A DNA stretch of 49,723 nt from an uncultured Pseudomonadota bacterium. Its GTDB lineage: Bacteria; Pseudomonadota; Gammaproteobacteria; Burkholderiales; Thiobacillaceae. Positions within the stretch are counted from its first letter, which is position 1. Each line of letters starts with the position of its first letter. Positions 1 through 9,206 of the stretch are shown here, piece by piece. Under the pieces are notes generated by a model. It saw nothing but the letters and a program-made list of their open reading frames with translations, was not told the origin of the DNA and searched no databases. The DNA lies in contig CAILNT010000029.1 in the NCBI GenBank assembly GCA_903835655.1, forward strand, positions 1-49,723. The letters run 5' to 3'. The position numbers and the translations under genes were made by a program.

Positions 1-123
1 GCAATCGGAAGTCCGAAACCCGCTAAACCTGCTTTCTACCTGGCTCCATTAGCCCGCGATTTCAGTGGCTCCATTAAGCCGCGATTCCCGTGGCTCCATT
101 AGCCCGCGATCCAAATGGCTCCA
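1..123. mobile_element. Probable end of an IS21-family insertion sequence
   Basis: Four copies of a 20-bp unit (TGGCTCCATTAGCCCGCGAT and variants) start at 41, 66, 91 and 116, an exact 25-bp period with 5-bp spacers; the last copy breaks off after TGGCTCCA. IS21-family elements are known to end in TG...CA and to carry several transposase-binding repeats inside each end, which fits a right end finishing at about 123. The flanking DNA from 124 is coding sequence of a sensor gene that loses its C-terminal half here, as expected for an insertion. No istA or istB is visible; they would lie left of the window. The family assignment is inference, the repeat structure is seen directly. Confidence 0.55.
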
Positions 124-125
124 TA
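41..125. repeat. 25-bp-period direct repeats
   Basis: Units at 41-60, 66-85 (TGGCTCCATTAAGCCGCGAT), 91-110 and a partial unit at 116-125. Spacers are TTCAG, TCCCG and CCAAA. Each full unit contains TTA, a stop codon on the minus strand, so any gene read into the array from the right stops at once. Confidence 0.9.
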
Positions 126-1415
126 GGGGCGAGAGATAACATCGGAAGACTGGACGATGGAAGCAAAGCGCTGCGCTTCCAGTTCGATCCGCTTGCGCTC
201 GGTAATGTCGCGCGCCACGCCCACGGCCATCCATTGCCCGTTCAAATAGAGGGATGACATGGAGAGCTCGATCGGGAATTCGCGGCCGTCCCGGTGCAGC
301 GCGCCGACCTCGCTGGTCTTGCTGACGATGGCGCCTTCGCCCGTGAGCGCGAACGCCTGGAGGCCGGACGACATGGCTGCGCGATGACGCTCGGGGACGA
401 TGACGTCTTGAATACGCCGGCCCAGCATTTCCTCCCTGCTGTAGCCGAAGACCACTTCGGCCGCCTTGTTCCACCAAAGCACACGACCATGTTCCCCGTC
501 CGCTAGGACGAAGGCATCGCGCATGTTTTCCGAGGCCAGGCGGAAGCGTTCTTCGCTTTCTTCCAGAGCATCCGAGCGCTGCTGGATTTCCTCTCCCATG
601 CGGTTGAAGGCGGCGGCGAGCGTGCCGAGTTCATCGCGTCCGTCGTCCACGCATCGGGTGGCATAGTCACCGCCCGCCAATCGTTCCGCCGAACGCTGAA
701 GTCGGGCAAGGCGGTCGATGACATAACGGTTCATGAGGAGGCCCAGCGCCAGCAGCAGCACGACGTAGCCGATGGCGCGCGTTGCAAAGCGCTGACGCCA
801 TTCCCCAAACTCCCGGTCGCGCAGGGGTCCCGTGGGCAGTTTGATGCTCATGACGCCACGCAGGTCGCCTAGCTTGTAACCGTACGCCGCGCTGTAGTCG
901 GCGGCGATGGAGGATGGGGCGGCGGCGCGGGCGCCGTGGCACCCCAGACAGTACTTCTCGATCCAGATCGGCGTGGTGAAATGATAGTAGTCCTCCCCGT
1001 CGGGCAAGTGGATTTCGACCAGGCGGCTCTCGGCCCGGGGATGGGTGCGGAACCACGCCATGGCACCCAACTCGTAGGCGTCTGCCTGGTTGGCTGGATT
1101 GCGCGGCTGGTCGGAGACGTTGTTGAAGTACAGCCCGCTGTGGCTCCAGTTCGGGAAGTCCTTAGATATCCGGGAAAGCGCATGAGCGGGGAGGAAGCCG
1201 ACCGTCCTGTCGTTGATGGGCAGGCCGCTGGCCATGAATTGCTTGTGGTAGACGCGCCGGGTAGCCATCAGAATGGCGCGAAAGTCACGGGCATCCCGCT
1301 CAAGCTCCTCGCGTATGTTCTGTTCGAGAGCACGGCGACCCACCACCACATCCGCCGTCATGATCAGGCCGACGATCAGGGTGGTGAGTAGCCAAACCTT
1401 GCTCTTCAATCGCAT
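99..1415 (-). pseudogene. Truncated membrane sensor: Tll0287-like haem domain, HAMP, PAS
   Basis: The 438-residue reading frame starts with a membrane anchor (about residues 7-25). A periplasmic DUF3365/Tll0287-like domain follows, with a c-type haem motif CLGCH near residue 156, then a second membrane segment (about 215-232, VVLLLALGLLMNRYV), a HAMP linker (DELGTLAAAFNRMGEEI) and one PAS domain ending in DITERKR. Homologous receptors continue into another PAS, GGDEF/EAL or kinase module. Here the protein stops a few residues after the second PAS would begin (FASIVQSSD); the final residues and the stop codon come from the repeat array at 41-125. The output domain is therefore gone and the gene is probably inactive or dominant-interfering. 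It likely sensed redox state or a small ligand through haem. Confidence 0.8.
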
Positions 1416-1581
1416 GAAGAAAGTGATCCTCGGGGGTCGGTGGCACGCCCGTCCATTTCAGGCGGGGGCAGGAGCATGGGAGTAATTCTGACAGCGTCTC
1501 CGGGAATGCCGCGAAAAAAACCCGGTCCGTGCGCAAAATACAGCGCCCCATTGTCGCTCGAGGACGAACCCCGATGAAAAA

Positions 1582-1599
1582 AGCCGCCAGAAGGCGGCT
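1582..1599 (-). terminator. Rho-independent terminator of apbC
   Basis: On the minus strand AGCCGCC-TTCT-GGCGGCT is followed directly by a run of T residues (AAAAAA at 1577-1582 on plus). It lies about 20 bp past the apbC stop codon. Confidence 0.85.
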
Positions 1600-1620
1600 A
1601 CGATCACCAGTCAACCCGGC

Positions 1621-2706
1621 TCAGGTATTCTGAATCACGATGCTGGGGAATTTGGAAGAGTGGTCCACCGCCAGGTCGCCGACCTTGACCGCGACACGGC
1701 GGGCGATGGCACGGTAAATCTCGGCAATGCGCGACTCCGGTTCGGCGACCACGGTGGGGCGACCGGAGTCGGTTTCCTCGCGGATGCGGATATCGAGCGG
1801 CAGCGCGCCCAGGAACTCGGTGCCGTAATCGCGACACATGCGCTCGCCACCACCTTCCCCGAAGATGCGCTCTTCATGACCACAGTTGCCGCAGATATGC
1901 AGGCTCATGTTCTCGACCACGCCCAAAATGGGTACACCCACCTTCTCGAACATCTTCAAGCCCTTGCGGGCATCGATCAGGGCAATGTCCTGCGGCGTGG
2001 TAACGATCACCGCGCCCGTCACCGGAACGCGTTGCGCCAGCGTCAACTGGATGTCGCCGGTGCCCGGCGGCAGATCGATGACCAGGTAGTCGAGGTCTTT
2101 CCAGGTGGTGTTGTTGAGCAACTGCTCCAGCGCCTGGGTGACCATGGGGCCGCGCCAGACCATGGGCGTTTCCACATCGATCAGGAAGCCGATGGACATG
2201 GCCTGCAATCCGTGACCCAGCATGGGTTCCAGGTTCTGGCCGTCGGGCGATTCCGGGCGACCGGTGATGCCCAGCATGGTGGGCTGCGAAGGGCCGTAGA
2301 TATCGGCATCGAGCATGCCGACACTCGCGCCTTCAGCGGACAGGGCCAAGGCCAGGTTGACGGCCGTGGTGGACTTGCCCACACCTCCCTTGCCGGAGGC
2401 AACGGCAATGATGTTCTTGACTCCCGGAATCAGCTTCACGCCCTTTTGCACGCTGTGGGCGACGATCTTCCAGCTGACGTTGGCGGCCACGCTTTCGGCG
2501 CCCGCGGCGGCGACCGCGTCCTCCACCATTTTTTTGATGTCGCTCATGACCATCTTGGCGGGATAAGGCAGAACGACATCCAGCGTGGCCTTGCCTGCGT
2601 CCACCTTGATATTCCTGGCGGATTTGCTGCTGATGAAGTCCTTCTGTGTGTTGGGGTCGATGAGCGCACGCAGCGCGTCCTGGACCTGCTGTTCGGAAAC
2701 CGACAT
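1621..2706 (-). CDS. apbC: Iron-sulfur cluster carrier ATPase ApbC/Mrp
   Basis: P-loop ATPase of the Mrp/NBP35 family that binds and passes on [4Fe-4S] clusters in the cytoplasm. The 361 residues comprise an N-terminal MIP18/DUF59-like domain (about 5-80), the deviant Walker A motif SGKGGVGKST (about 104-113), DADIYGPSQP, DLPPGTGD and the cluster-binding CGNC pair late in the protein. The start MSVSEQQ was chosen because AGAGG lies 8 nt upstream; a longer frame reaches 2772 but adds residues not typical of the family. It is a single gene with its own terminator. A site resembling an IscR operator lies about 106 bp upstream (2812-2836), which would link expression to iron-sulfur status. Confidence 0.93.
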   Translation of the reverse strand: MSVSEQQVQDALRALIDPNTQKDFISSKSARNIKVDAGKATLDVVLPYPAKMVMSDIKKMVEDAVAAAGAESVAANVSWKIVAHSVQKGVKLIPGVKNIIAVASGKGGVGKSTTAVNLALALSAEGASVGMLDADIYGPSQPTMLGITGRPESPDGQNLEPMLGHGLQAMSIGFLIDVETPMVWRGPMVTQALEQLLNNTTWKDLDYLVIDLPPGTGDIQLTLAQRVPVTGAVIVTTPQDIALIDARKGLKMFEKVGVPILGVVENMSLHICGNCGHEERIFGEGGGERMCRDYGTEFLGALPLDIRIREETDSGRPTVVAEPESRIAEIYRAIARRVAVKVGDLAVDHSSKFPSIVIQNT

Positions 2707-2811
2707 GGTTTTAGCCTCTGAGGTGGGGAGAAATCTTTGCCTCGCGCCGGCGCGGGCATCGGTGGAGATCAAGGTGAAGGCGCCCTGCGCCGTTTCAAGA
2801 CCCGATCGAAC

Positions 2812-2836
2812 TTACCCGATAATTTTACTCAAATAT
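2812..2836 (-). promoter_or_regulatory. Candidate IscR type 1 operator upstream of apbC
   Basis: Read on minus, the site contains ATATTTGAGTAAAA followed by TTATCGGGTAA. Against the E. coli IscR type 1 consensus as I remember it (ATASYYGACTRWWWYAGTCGGSTAT) about 20 of 25 positions agree, including the YYGA core and TCGGST. It is AT-rich in a GC-rich region. The target, an Fe-S carrier, fits. No clear -10 box was identified, and binding is inference. Confidence 0.5.
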
Positions 2837-2856
2837 TACCCGCGGCCGCCATAGCG

Positions 2857-3402
2857 TCAGCGACAAGCATCGAGCCTGCCTTCCTTGAAACACAATTTAC
2901 GGGGCGGATGCGCGGACCCGACATCAGGCACGGCCGACTTATTCGTCCGACCCGGTTTCGCCGCTGCTTTGCTGCGTTTGGGCAGGGCTTTGGCGGGTGC
3001 CGCGGGGGGGGCGGGGCGCGTTGTTTCCACGGTGGACTCGACCGAGGGCGCGGGAGGCGGCATAGCCGTCGCAGCGGCAACGGGGACCGGTTCGGGAATC
3101 GTGGCGGGGGCGGGAGACGGCTCGGGAGTCGCGGCAGGAGCCGGAGGCGGCATGACCGTCTGGACGGCCTCGACGGACGGGGGAGAGCTCACCACCGGGT
3201 TCGTCGCGGGCGGGGACTGCGGTACTGCGGGCAGTCTCACCCAGAGCCAGAAGGGTGTGGGGAAGGGCAACGGCACGGGTAACGACGCGGGTGGCGGCAT
3301 CGCGGGCACGACCCAGAACGGCACCCAGTACGGCGACTGCTGGGCACAGGCGAAGGAAGATAGCGCAAACAAGCAGAATGTAACGGCAGTGTGCTTGATC
3401 AA
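2857..3402 (-). CDS. Proline/alanine-rich exported protein, function unknown
   Basis: A 181-residue product if translation starts at the TTG at 3402, where GAGG lies 6 nt upstream and a clean signal peptide follows (MIKHTAVTFCLFALSSFACA, then QQ). The mature part starts YWVPFWVVPAMPPPA and is dominated by Pro, Ala, Val and Thr repeats such as PPPAPAATPEPSPAPA. It then turns basic (KRSKAAAKPGR) and ends in PRKLCFKEGRLDACR with two cysteines. Low complexity makes the opposite strand open too (2885-3493), but only this strand gives a signal peptide. It could span the periplasm or attach to peptidoglycan like other Pro-rich linkers. No family is recognised. Confidence 0.55.
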   Translation of the reverse strand: MIKHTAVTFCLFALSSFACAQQSPYWVPFWVVPAMPPPASLPVPLPFPTPFWLWVRLPAVPQSPPATNPVVSSPPSVEAVQTVMPPPAPAATPEPSPAPATIPEPVPVAAATAMPPPAPSVESTVETTRPAPPAAPAKALPKRSKAAAKPGRTNKSAVPDVGSAHPPRKLCFKEGRLDACR

Positions 3403-3502
3403 TCCGAACCTCGCTGTATGGGGGACGTGCGTGACGAGGCGGGCGCGCGCGCTGCCGCCGATATCAAATCCCGCAGCCCCCCCCTCATCGTGACCGTGCG
3501 AG

Positions 3503-4096
3503 TCAGGCGCCGAGTTCCGCACCGAATTCCGAGATGGTCCGGGCGACCGCGATATTCTCGACACTCGCGCCCAGTTGCTTGTTGATCTGGGAAACGGAAA
3601 ACATGCCACGCAGCATCTGGCTGCGATCACCGCTGCGATCGACCACCAGTGCATGCTGGCGGCGGTGAGCCTTCAGGGTGGCGGCGATATCGCCGACGCA
3701 GGCCAGTTGCACGTCGTCCATGCACAGCACCTCCAGGTGCTCGCGCGGGGTCATGATGTCCTTCACCATCACATCGGCATGGCGTATGCCTTGACGCTGT
3801 ACCACCTGCATGGGCTTCTCGCCGGTCAGGTCGGTCGCGGTGATGAGGCCGAGAATATGGTTCATGTCATCCACCACCAGCAGCATGCGCACGCCGCGGT
3901 GGATCATCTTGGCTCGTGCGTCCTCGATATTCTCCAGCGGAAAGATGGTGTAAGCGGTGACGATCTGGAAATCGGTCATCACTTGCGAGGCCGGATCATC
4001 GGCGCTCACCCTCTCCCGTAGGGCCTGACGCGGCTTGTGAAAGGTGGAACCCTTCTGCAGGGGGGCGGTAGGGATGAGGTGGTAGGTTCGGGTCAT
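3503..4096 (-). CDS. CBS-domain protein
   Basis: A 197-residue cytoplasmic protein with a pair of CBS domains. The first spans about residues 45-95 (PLENIEDARAKMIHRGVRMLLVVDD..ILGLITATDL), the second about 115-180 (VKDIMTPREHLEVLCMDDV...HALVVD...LRGMFSVSQI). CBS pairs bind adenosine nucleotides and act as energy or ligand sensors; no catalytic domain is attached, so it probably regulates another protein. It starts at ATG 4096, 15 bp beyond the end of rppH on the same strand, which suggests co-transcription after rppH. Confidence 0.8.
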   Translation of the reverse strand: MTRTYHLIPTAPLQKGSTFHKPRQALRERVSADDPASQVMTDFQIVTAYTIFPLENIEDARAKMIHRGVRMLLVVDDMNHILGLITATDLTGEKPMQVVQRQGIRHADVMVKDIMTPREHLEVLCMDDVQLACVGDIAATLKAHRRQHALVVDRSGDRSQMLRGMFSVSQINKQLGASVENIAVARTISEFGAELGA

Positions 4097-4111
4097 TGTC
4101 GTTGTTCTCGC

Positions 4112-4654
4112 TCAAGGCCTGCCGGCACCCTGCGTGCGCAGGTTCAGGCAGAAGGGGGGATGCACTTGATGCTGGTGTGCGTCCGATGTCAAAAAACGTT
4201 CGAGTTCTGCCAGCGCCAGACGGTAGACCTCGCGCTTGAATTCCACCACGACTTCCGCGGGCATCCAGTATTCGCTCCAGCGCCAGGCATCGAACTCGGG
4301 GTGGCTGGATGCGCGCAGGCTCACGTCGCATTCTCGTCCAACCAGGCGCAGCAGATACCATATCTGCTTCTGGCCGCGGTAGTGCCCGCGCCATTCGCGC
4401 TTCACCCAGTCGCGCGGGACGTCATAGCGCATCCAGTCTCGGGTACGCCCGAGGATGCGCACGTGCTCGGGCGCGAGGCCGACCTCCTCCATGAGTTCGC
4501 GGAACATGGCTTGTTCCGGACTCTCGCCGTGCTTGATCCCGCCCTGCGGGAATTGCCAGGAGTCTTGCCGCACGCGCTTGCCCCAGAATACTTCGTTGCG
4601 CGCATTGCAGATGACGATGCCCACATTCGGCCGGTAACCGTCTTTGTCGATCAT
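4112..4654 (-). CDS. rppH: RNA pyrophosphohydrolase RppH
   Basis: Nudix hydrolase that removes pyrophosphate from 5'-triphosphate RNA ends and so starts mRNA decay. It has 180 residues. The start [14 protein letters not shown] matches the family start exactly, so the upstream in-frame codons to 4666 were left out. The Nudix box lies at about 38-60: GG, then E, then RELMEEVGL, with all metal-binding glutamates present. WQFPQGG and [26 protein letters not shown] are RppH signatures. The location beside proS is usual in betaproteobacteria. Confidence 0.95.
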   Translation of the reverse strand: MIDKDGYRPNVGIVICNARNEVFWGKRVRQDSWQFPQGGIKHGESPEQAMFRELMEEVGLAPEHVRILGRTRDWMRYDVPRDWVKREWRGHYRGQKQIWYLLRLVGRECDVSLRASSHPEFDAWRWSEYWMPAEVVVEFKREVYRLALAELERFLTSDAHQHQVHPPFCLNLRTQGAGRP

Positions 4655-4718
4655 GGCCGTTCTCAAGGTTACTAAATCGCGTCAATTTTCCCATCACGGG
4701 AGAAGCTTGGACAGACCC

Positions 4719-5495
4719 TCAGAGCACAAATCCGCGCTCACCGATCGAATTCCAGTGGCGCATGCGGGCGACGAAGTCCGGGAACTCCAGATTCAACCTG
4801 GCCTGCCACTGTTCAGCCGCGCGCTCCAGGGTCGCGAAGCCCGCATTTGGCAAGGGTTTATTGAAGGCGAAGACGATGATGTTGCCTTTCTTCTCCGAAG
4901 GTAGTTGCAGCAGGTGTTCACCGAAGGCCGCGGCGATGCGCTCGTAGTACCGCGGAAAATATTCGTCCGAGCCCCACAAGTTGAAAACGGCCACCCCGCC
5001 CGGCCGCAGCATGGCCTTGCAAGCCCGATAGAAATCGAGACTGGAGAGGGCTTCGACGATACGCTTGGCATCATAACCATCCACCAGCAGCACCTCCTGG
5101 CTCTCCGGATTGGCGTGCACATAGGCCGCGCCGTCGCCGACTCGCACCTCCAGACGCTCGTCGTCCCCCGGCAACAGGAAATAGGCACGCGCCGCATCGA
5201 CCACGTCGGGGTTGATCTCCAGGGCGTGAAGCCGCGCCTGTGACAGATTGCGGTGGATGAACTTGGCGATGGAGCCTCCGCCCAAGCCGATCAGTGCGAT
5301 GTCGCGCGGCGCCGGGCAGAACAGGAGAAAACCCAGCATGGCGCGGGTGTATTCCAGCTCCAGTGCCCAAGGATCCTTGATGCGCATCGCACTCTGTACC
5401 GCGGGTCCACCCAGGTGCAGATAGCGCACGCCGGTGCGTTCGCTGATCTGGACGGGTTCTTGTGCGCCACGACGCTGACGGGAAAACAGCTGCAT
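4719..5495 (-). CDS. Spermidine-synthase-like methyltransferase-fold protein
   Basis: A 258-residue protein of the spermidine/spermine synthase superfamily. It has the nucleotide-binding loop [14 protein letters not shown] (about 90-103), the acidic [13 protein letters not shown] strand-loop and [22 protein letters not shown], where polyamine synthases have their catalytic Asp region. It lacks the N-terminal beta domain of true SpeE and is shorter, so the substrate is uncertain; many betaproteobacterial copies are annotated only as spermidine-synthase-like. It lies 64 bp upstream of rppH on the same strand and divergent from proS with 40 bp between start codons. Confidence 0.75.
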   Translation of the reverse strand: MQLFSRQRRGAQEPVQISERTGVRYLHLGGPAVQSAMRIKDPWALELEYTRAMLGFLLFCPAPRDIALIGLGGGSIAKFIHRNLSQARLHALEINPDVVDAARAYFLLPGDDERLEVRVGDGAAYVHANPESQEVLLVDGYDAKRIVEALSSLDFYRACKAMLRPGGVAVFNLWGSDEYFPRYYERIAAAFGEHLLQLPSEKKGNIIVFAFNKPLPNAGFATLERAAEQWQARLNLEFPDFVARMRHWNSIGERGFVL

Positions 5496-5535
5496 TTGTT
5501 ACCATCTGGGTCTTTATCGAATCCTGAAGCCTACC

Positions 5536-7275
5536 ATGCGCATTTCCCGATTTTTCCTCTCCACCAGCAAGGAAGCCCCCGCCGAAGCAGAATTGGCGAG
5601 CCACAGACTCATGCTGCGCGCCGGCCTCATCCGCCGTCTCGGTTCCGGCCTGTATACCTGGATGCCCCTGGGGCTGCGGGTATTGCGCAAAGTCGAGGCG
5701 ATCGTGCGCGAGGAGATGAACCAGGCTGGTGCACTGGAACTCCTGATGCCAGCCGTGCAACCGGCCGAACTCTGGCAGGAATCCGGGCGCTGGGCGGTGT
5801 TCGGGCCACAAATGCTGAAGATCAAGGATCGCCACCAGCGCGACTTCTGCTTCGGACCCACCCACGAGGAGGTCATCACCGACATCGCCCGCAAGGAAAT
5901 TCGTTCCTATCGCCAGTTGCCGGTCAGCTTTTATCAGGTGCAGACCAAGTTCCGTGACGAGATCCGCCCCCGCTTCGGAGTGATGCGCGCGCGTGAATTC
6001 GTGATGAAGGACGCCTATTCCTTCCATGCCGGCGAGGATAGCCTGGACGCCACCTACCAGATCATGTACGCCAGCTATTCGCGCATCTTCACCCGCCTGG
6101 GGCTCAAGTTCCGCGCCGTGGCGGCGGACACCGGCGCAATCGGCGGCTCCGGCTCGCATGAATTCCACGTACTGGCCGAATCCGGCGAGGATGCCATCGC
6201 CTTCTGCCCGGGTTCCGATTACGCCGCCAACGTCGAAATGGCCGAAGCGATGGCACCGGCCACTCCGCGCGCGGCCGCGAGCCAGGCGCTGGAGAAGGTC
6301 GCCACGCCAGGATCGCACACGGTCGAGGAGGTCGTCACCGCGCTGGACGTGGCGGCCGAGCGGGTGGTGAAGACGCTGATCGTGCGCGGCGAGAAGGCCG
6401 AGGACAACCCGTCCGGCCTGGTCGCCCTTCTGGTACGCGGCGACCATCAACTGAACGAGGTCAAGGCCGGCAAGCTGCCCGGCGTGATGTGTCCTCTGGA
6501 ATTCGCCAGTGATGGCGAGATTCGCGCCATGCTGGGTTGCGGCGTCGGCTCCATCGGGCCGGTCGATCTGAACATTCCCCTGTTCGCCGACCGCTCCGTC
6601 CTGCCCATGAGCGACTTCGTCTGCGGCGCCAACGAGGACGGTTTCCACCTCACCGGGGTCAACTTCGGTCGCGATCTTCCCGAGCCCGCTGTCGCTGACC
6701 TGCGCAACTGCGTGGTGGGCGACCCCAGCCCGGATGGCCTGGGGCAACTGGACCTATGCCGGGGCATCGAGGTCGGCCACATCTTCAAGCTCGGCGACAA
6801 ATATTCGCATGCGCTGGATGCCAAGTTCCTGGACGTGAACGGCAAGTCGCAGGTAATGGTCATGGGCTGCTACGGCATCGGCGTCTCCCGCATCGTCGGT
6901 GCGGCCATCGAGCAGGGCCAGGACGAGCGCGGCATCCTTTTTCCTCAGGCCATCGCACCTTTCGAGTTGGCCATCGTCCCGCTGGGGCTCAAGCGTAGCG
7001 AAGCCGTCAGGGAAACCGCGGAAATGCTTTATAAAGAGATGGTGGCCGCCGGAATCGACGTGGTGCTGGATGATCGTGACGAGCGTCCCGGGGTGATGTT
7101 TGCGGACATGGAGTTGATCGGCGTGCCGCATCGCGTGGTGGTCAGCGATCGCGGCTTGAAGGAAGGCACGCTGGAATACCAGGGGCGCAGTGATGCCGAG
7201 GCGACGAAAGTCGCGCGGATCGATGCGGCGAAATTCATCGAGGAGCGGGTGAAGGGATGTCGCAACACGGATTGA
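5536..7275 (+). CDS. proS: Prolyl-tRNA synthetase
   Basis: Class II aminoacyl-tRNA synthetase charging tRNA(Pro). Its 579 residues are the usual bacterial long form: catalytic core with motif 1 and 2 regions ([43 protein letters not shown] split across the core), the inserted YbaK-like editing domain (about 225-400, [20 protein letters not shown]), motif 3 [17 protein letters not shown] and the C-terminal anticodon-binding domain ([21 protein letters not shown]). The start ATG 5536 gives [19 protein letters not shown], as in homologues. It overlaps the following lytic transglycosylase gene by 19 bp. Confidence 0.97.
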   Translation: MRISRFFLSTSKEAPAEAELASHRLMLRAGLIRRLGSGLYTWMPLGLRVLRKVEAIVREEMNQAGALELLMPAVQPAELWQESGRWAVFGPQMLKIKDRHQRDFCFGPTHEEVITDIARKEIRSYRQLPVSFYQVQTKFRDEIRPRFGVMRAREFVMKDAYSFHAGEDSLDATYQIMYASYSRIFTRLGLKFRAVAADTGAIGGSGSHEFHVLAESGEDAIAFCPGSDYAANVEMAEAMAPATPRAAASQALEKVATPGSHTVEEVVTALDVAAERVVKTLIVRGEKAEDNPSGLVALLVRGDHQLNEVKAGKLPGVMCPLEFASDGEIRAMLGCGVGSIGPVDLNIPLFADRSVLPMSDFVCGANEDGFHLTGVNFGRDLPEPAVADLRNCVVGDPSPDGLGQLDLCRGIEVGHIFKLGDKYSHALDAKFLDVNGKSQVMVMGCYGIGVSRIVGAAIEQGQDERGILFPQAIAPFELAIVPLGLKRSEAVRETAEMLYKEMVAAGIDVVLDDRDERPGVMFADMELIGVPHRVVVSDRGLKEGTLEYQGRSDAEATKVARIDAAKFIEERVKGCRNTD

Positions 7276-7913
7276 AAAAAGCGGCGCTACTGCTGGTTTT
7301 TCTCAGCGGGGGCGCCTGGGCGGGGGCGCAGAAATACGAGGCGCTTGCGGATTCCGTGCGTTCGCAGCTTTCCAAGTCCGTCGCCGACACGGCCGTCGAA
7401 CACGCCGCCTTTGCCGACTCCGCCGCGGTTCAGGCGTGGTTGGCGGAGATGTCCAGACGCATGGCGCGACGCATTCCCGATGCCGAATTTCGCAACGACT
7501 TCCTCAACACACTGCATTACGAAGCCACTCGCGCCGGCCTCGACCCGGAATTGATGCTGGGCCTGATCGAGGTGGAGAGCGGCTTCAAAAAATACGCGGT
7601 ATCCGACATGGGCGCACGCGGCTTCACCCAGGTGATGCCCTTCTGGGTCGAGACCATAGGCAACCGGGATCAGGATTTGTTCCACCTGCGCACCAACCTG
7701 CGCTACGGTGCCACCATCCTGCGCCACTACCTGGACATCGAACGGGGTGATTACTTTCGTGCCCTGGGGCGCTACAACGGCAGTCTAGGCAGGCCGGAAT
7801 ATCCCAACGCGGTGCGCGCGGCCTGGCGCAACCATTGGACCTATGGCATCGAATCCAGGCCCTTCAGGCCGGCGAAACAGGCGCGCGCAGCCGGCGACAA
7901 ACCCGGCTCGTAG
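7257..7913 (+). CDS. Periplasmic lytic transglycosylase (SLT family)
   Basis: A 218-residue protein with an N-terminal signal peptide ([20 protein letters not shown], cleaved around AWAGA) and a C-terminal SLT/GEWL domain. The catalytic glutamate is in [43 protein letters not shown] and ALGRYNGS complete the fold. It cleaves the glycan strand of peptidoglycan with formation of 1,6-anhydro-MurNAc. The start lies inside the end of proS, so translation is probably coupled. It ends 10 bp from the convergent hoxY stop codon. Confidence 0.88.
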   Translation: MSQHGLKKAALLLVFLSGGAWAGAQKYEALADSVRSQLSKSVADTAVEHAAFADSAAVQAWLAEMSRRMARRIPDAEFRNDFLNTLHYEATRAGLDPELMLGLIEVESGFKKYAVSDMGARGFTQVMPFWVETIGNRDQDLFHLRTNLRYGATILRHYLDIERGDYFRALGRYNGSLGRPEYPNAVRAAWRNHWTYGIESRPFRPAKQARAAGDKPGS

Positions 7914-7923
7914 GCAACCCTCG

Positions 7924-8463
7924 CTAGTCGTAACGTATCAGCTCTTGTGTGAAGCTGGGCGTGCGCCCGGCCAGCAGATCGCTGAGAAATTTCCAGAGGG
8001 TGTCGGCCGAGGGCGGACAGCCAGGCAGGAAATAATCCACTTTCACCACTTCATGCAGGGGATGCACCTTGTCCAGAGGCAAGGGCAGTTCCGGATCGTT
8101 GGGAATCAGCCCGTGTTCCACGCCGGGCCCGGTCAGATAAACCTCCGACAGGCAGTCGGCCAGCGTCAGGTGATTGCGCTGCGCCGGCAAGCCGCCAGTG
8201 ACCGCGCAAGCGCCCACCGCGACCAATATCTTGCAGTTCTTCCTGAATTCGCGCAGCACGTGGACGTTTTCCGCATTGCACAGGCCACCCTCGACCAGGC
8301 CGATGTCGCAGGGGCCACATTGCTTGATGTCGGTGAGCGGGGAACGGTCGAACTCGATGTATTCGAGCAGGGTGAACAAGCGCTCATCGATGTCCAGAAA
8401 CGACATGTGACAGCCGAAGCAGCCCGCCAGGGAAGTGGTGGCGACACGCAGTTTCTTGCTCAT
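7924..8463 (-). CDS. hoxY: NAD-reducing hydrogenase small subunit HoxY
   Basis: Small subunit of a group 3d soluble [NiFe] hydrogenase; carries the proximal [4Fe-4S] cluster between the Ni-Fe site and the diaphorase. In 179 residues the cluster ligands are present in the expected order: GCFGCHMSFLD, a middle CGPCDIGLVEG and GACAVTGG region, and LPGCPPS near residue 155. The start ATG 8463 overlaps the hoxU stop by 4 bp. Downstream, where hoxH should follow, a convergent lytic transglycosylase gene begins after 10 bp. Either the catalytic subunit is encoded elsewhere or this complex no longer oxidises hydrogen. Confidence 0.9.
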   Translation of the reverse strand: MSKKLRVATTSLAGCFGCHMSFLDIDERLFTLLEYIEFDRSPLTDIKQCGPCDIGLVEGGLCNAENVHVLREFRKNCKILVAVGACAVTGGLPAQRNHLTLADCLSEVYLTGPGVEHGLIPNDPELPLPLDKVHPLHEVVKVDYFLPGCPPSADTLWKFLSDLLAGRTPSFTQELIRYD

Positions 8464-9206
8464 GCAGTTCCCCTGCTGGTGTCGGATGGGCGCGGGGCGT
8501 CGTCGAGCGCCTGTGCGCTGATGGGTCTCTGGTCGAAGCGGCGCTGGCCGATGGGGACGGCAAAGCCTACCCGCTTCTTCAGGATCACCCCTACTGGACA
8601 GACTTCCGCCGCCTTGTCGGTCAGTGCGAAGTCGGTGTCGGCGAGCCGACCGGAGGCGGAGTTGACGATCAGATGCTTGGTGATTCCCCGCCCACTCAGG
8701 ACGAACACGTGTTTGTGATCCACCTCGCTGGAGGCGCGCATACACAGTTGACAGAGGATGCAACGGTTGGAATCGAGCAAGAAATCCGGATGCGAGGCGT
8801 CCAGCGGGCGGTCCGGATAGAAGTGGCGGAAGCCCGCCGTCATCACCCCCAGATCCGCTCCCAGCGCCTGCAAGGCACAGCTGCCGCTCTTCTCGCAGGA
8901 GGGGCAGAAGTGGTTGCCCTCGGCGAACAGCATCTGCACCAGGGTACGGCGCAACTCGTTCATTTCCTCCGTAGCGCTCTCCACCTCCAACCCGGCTTGC
9001 GCCGGCAGGGTGCAAGAGGAGGCGTACCGACTCCCAAGCCCGCTATTGGCTTTCACCGTGCACACTTTGCAACTGCCGTGCGGCTTGAATTCCGGGTGAT
9101 AGCACAGGTGAGGTATGTAGCGGCCGGCGCTCAAAGCCGCCTGCAGCACGGACTGGCCGGGGACGAACGGGACGTCCTCGCCGTCGAGAACAAAGGTATC
9201 GCTCAT
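8460..9206 (-). CDS. hoxU: NAD-reducing hydrogenase diaphorase subunit HoxU
   Basis: Electron-transfer subunit homologous to the N-terminal part of NuoG. The 248 residues hold a ferredoxin-type [2Fe-2S] domain (CYHPEFKPHGSCKVC...SSC, about 33-65), a His/Cys cluster region (HFCPSCEKSGSC, about 95-106) and a [4Fe-4S] region (CILCQLC...CPVG). The start ATG at 9206 overlaps the hoxF stop by 4 bp (ATGA), and its stop overlaps hoxY, so the three genes are tightly coupled. It passes electrons between the HoxY cluster and HoxF. Confidence 0.9.
   Translation of the reverse strand: MSDTFVLDGEDVPFVPGQSVLQAALSAGRYIPHLCYHPEFKPHGSCKVCTVKANSGLGSRYASSCTLPAQAGLEVESATEEMNELRRTLVQMLFAEGNHFCPSCEKSGSCALQALGADLGVMTAGFRHFYPDRPLDASHPDFLLDSNRCILCQLCMRASSEVDHKHVFVLSGRGITKHLIVNSASGRLADTDFALTDKAAEVCPVGVILKKRVGFAVPIGQRRFDQRPISAQALDDAPRPSDTSRGTA

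Noticed and set aside
41-125. Repeats with spacers as a CRISPR array
   Set aside because: Spacers are only 5 bp, so this is not a CRISPR array; the layout fits transposase-binding repeats.
1660-2721. 353-codon plus-strand ORF
   Set aside because: Exact antisense of apbC; His/Gly/Asp-rich composition typical of shadow frames in GC-rich DNA.
3394-3403. TTGATCAA as an FNR site
   Set aside because: Lacks the 4-bp spacer and lies inside the start region of the proline-rich gene.
2885-3493. Plus-strand Gly/Ala/Thr-rich ORF opposite the proline-rich gene
   Set aside because: No signal peptide or ribosome binding site; it mirrors the Pro codons of the minus-strand gene.
5071-6747. 558-codon minus-strand ORF
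   Set aside because: Antisense to proS and overlapping the spermidine-synthase-like gene in another frame; no domain.
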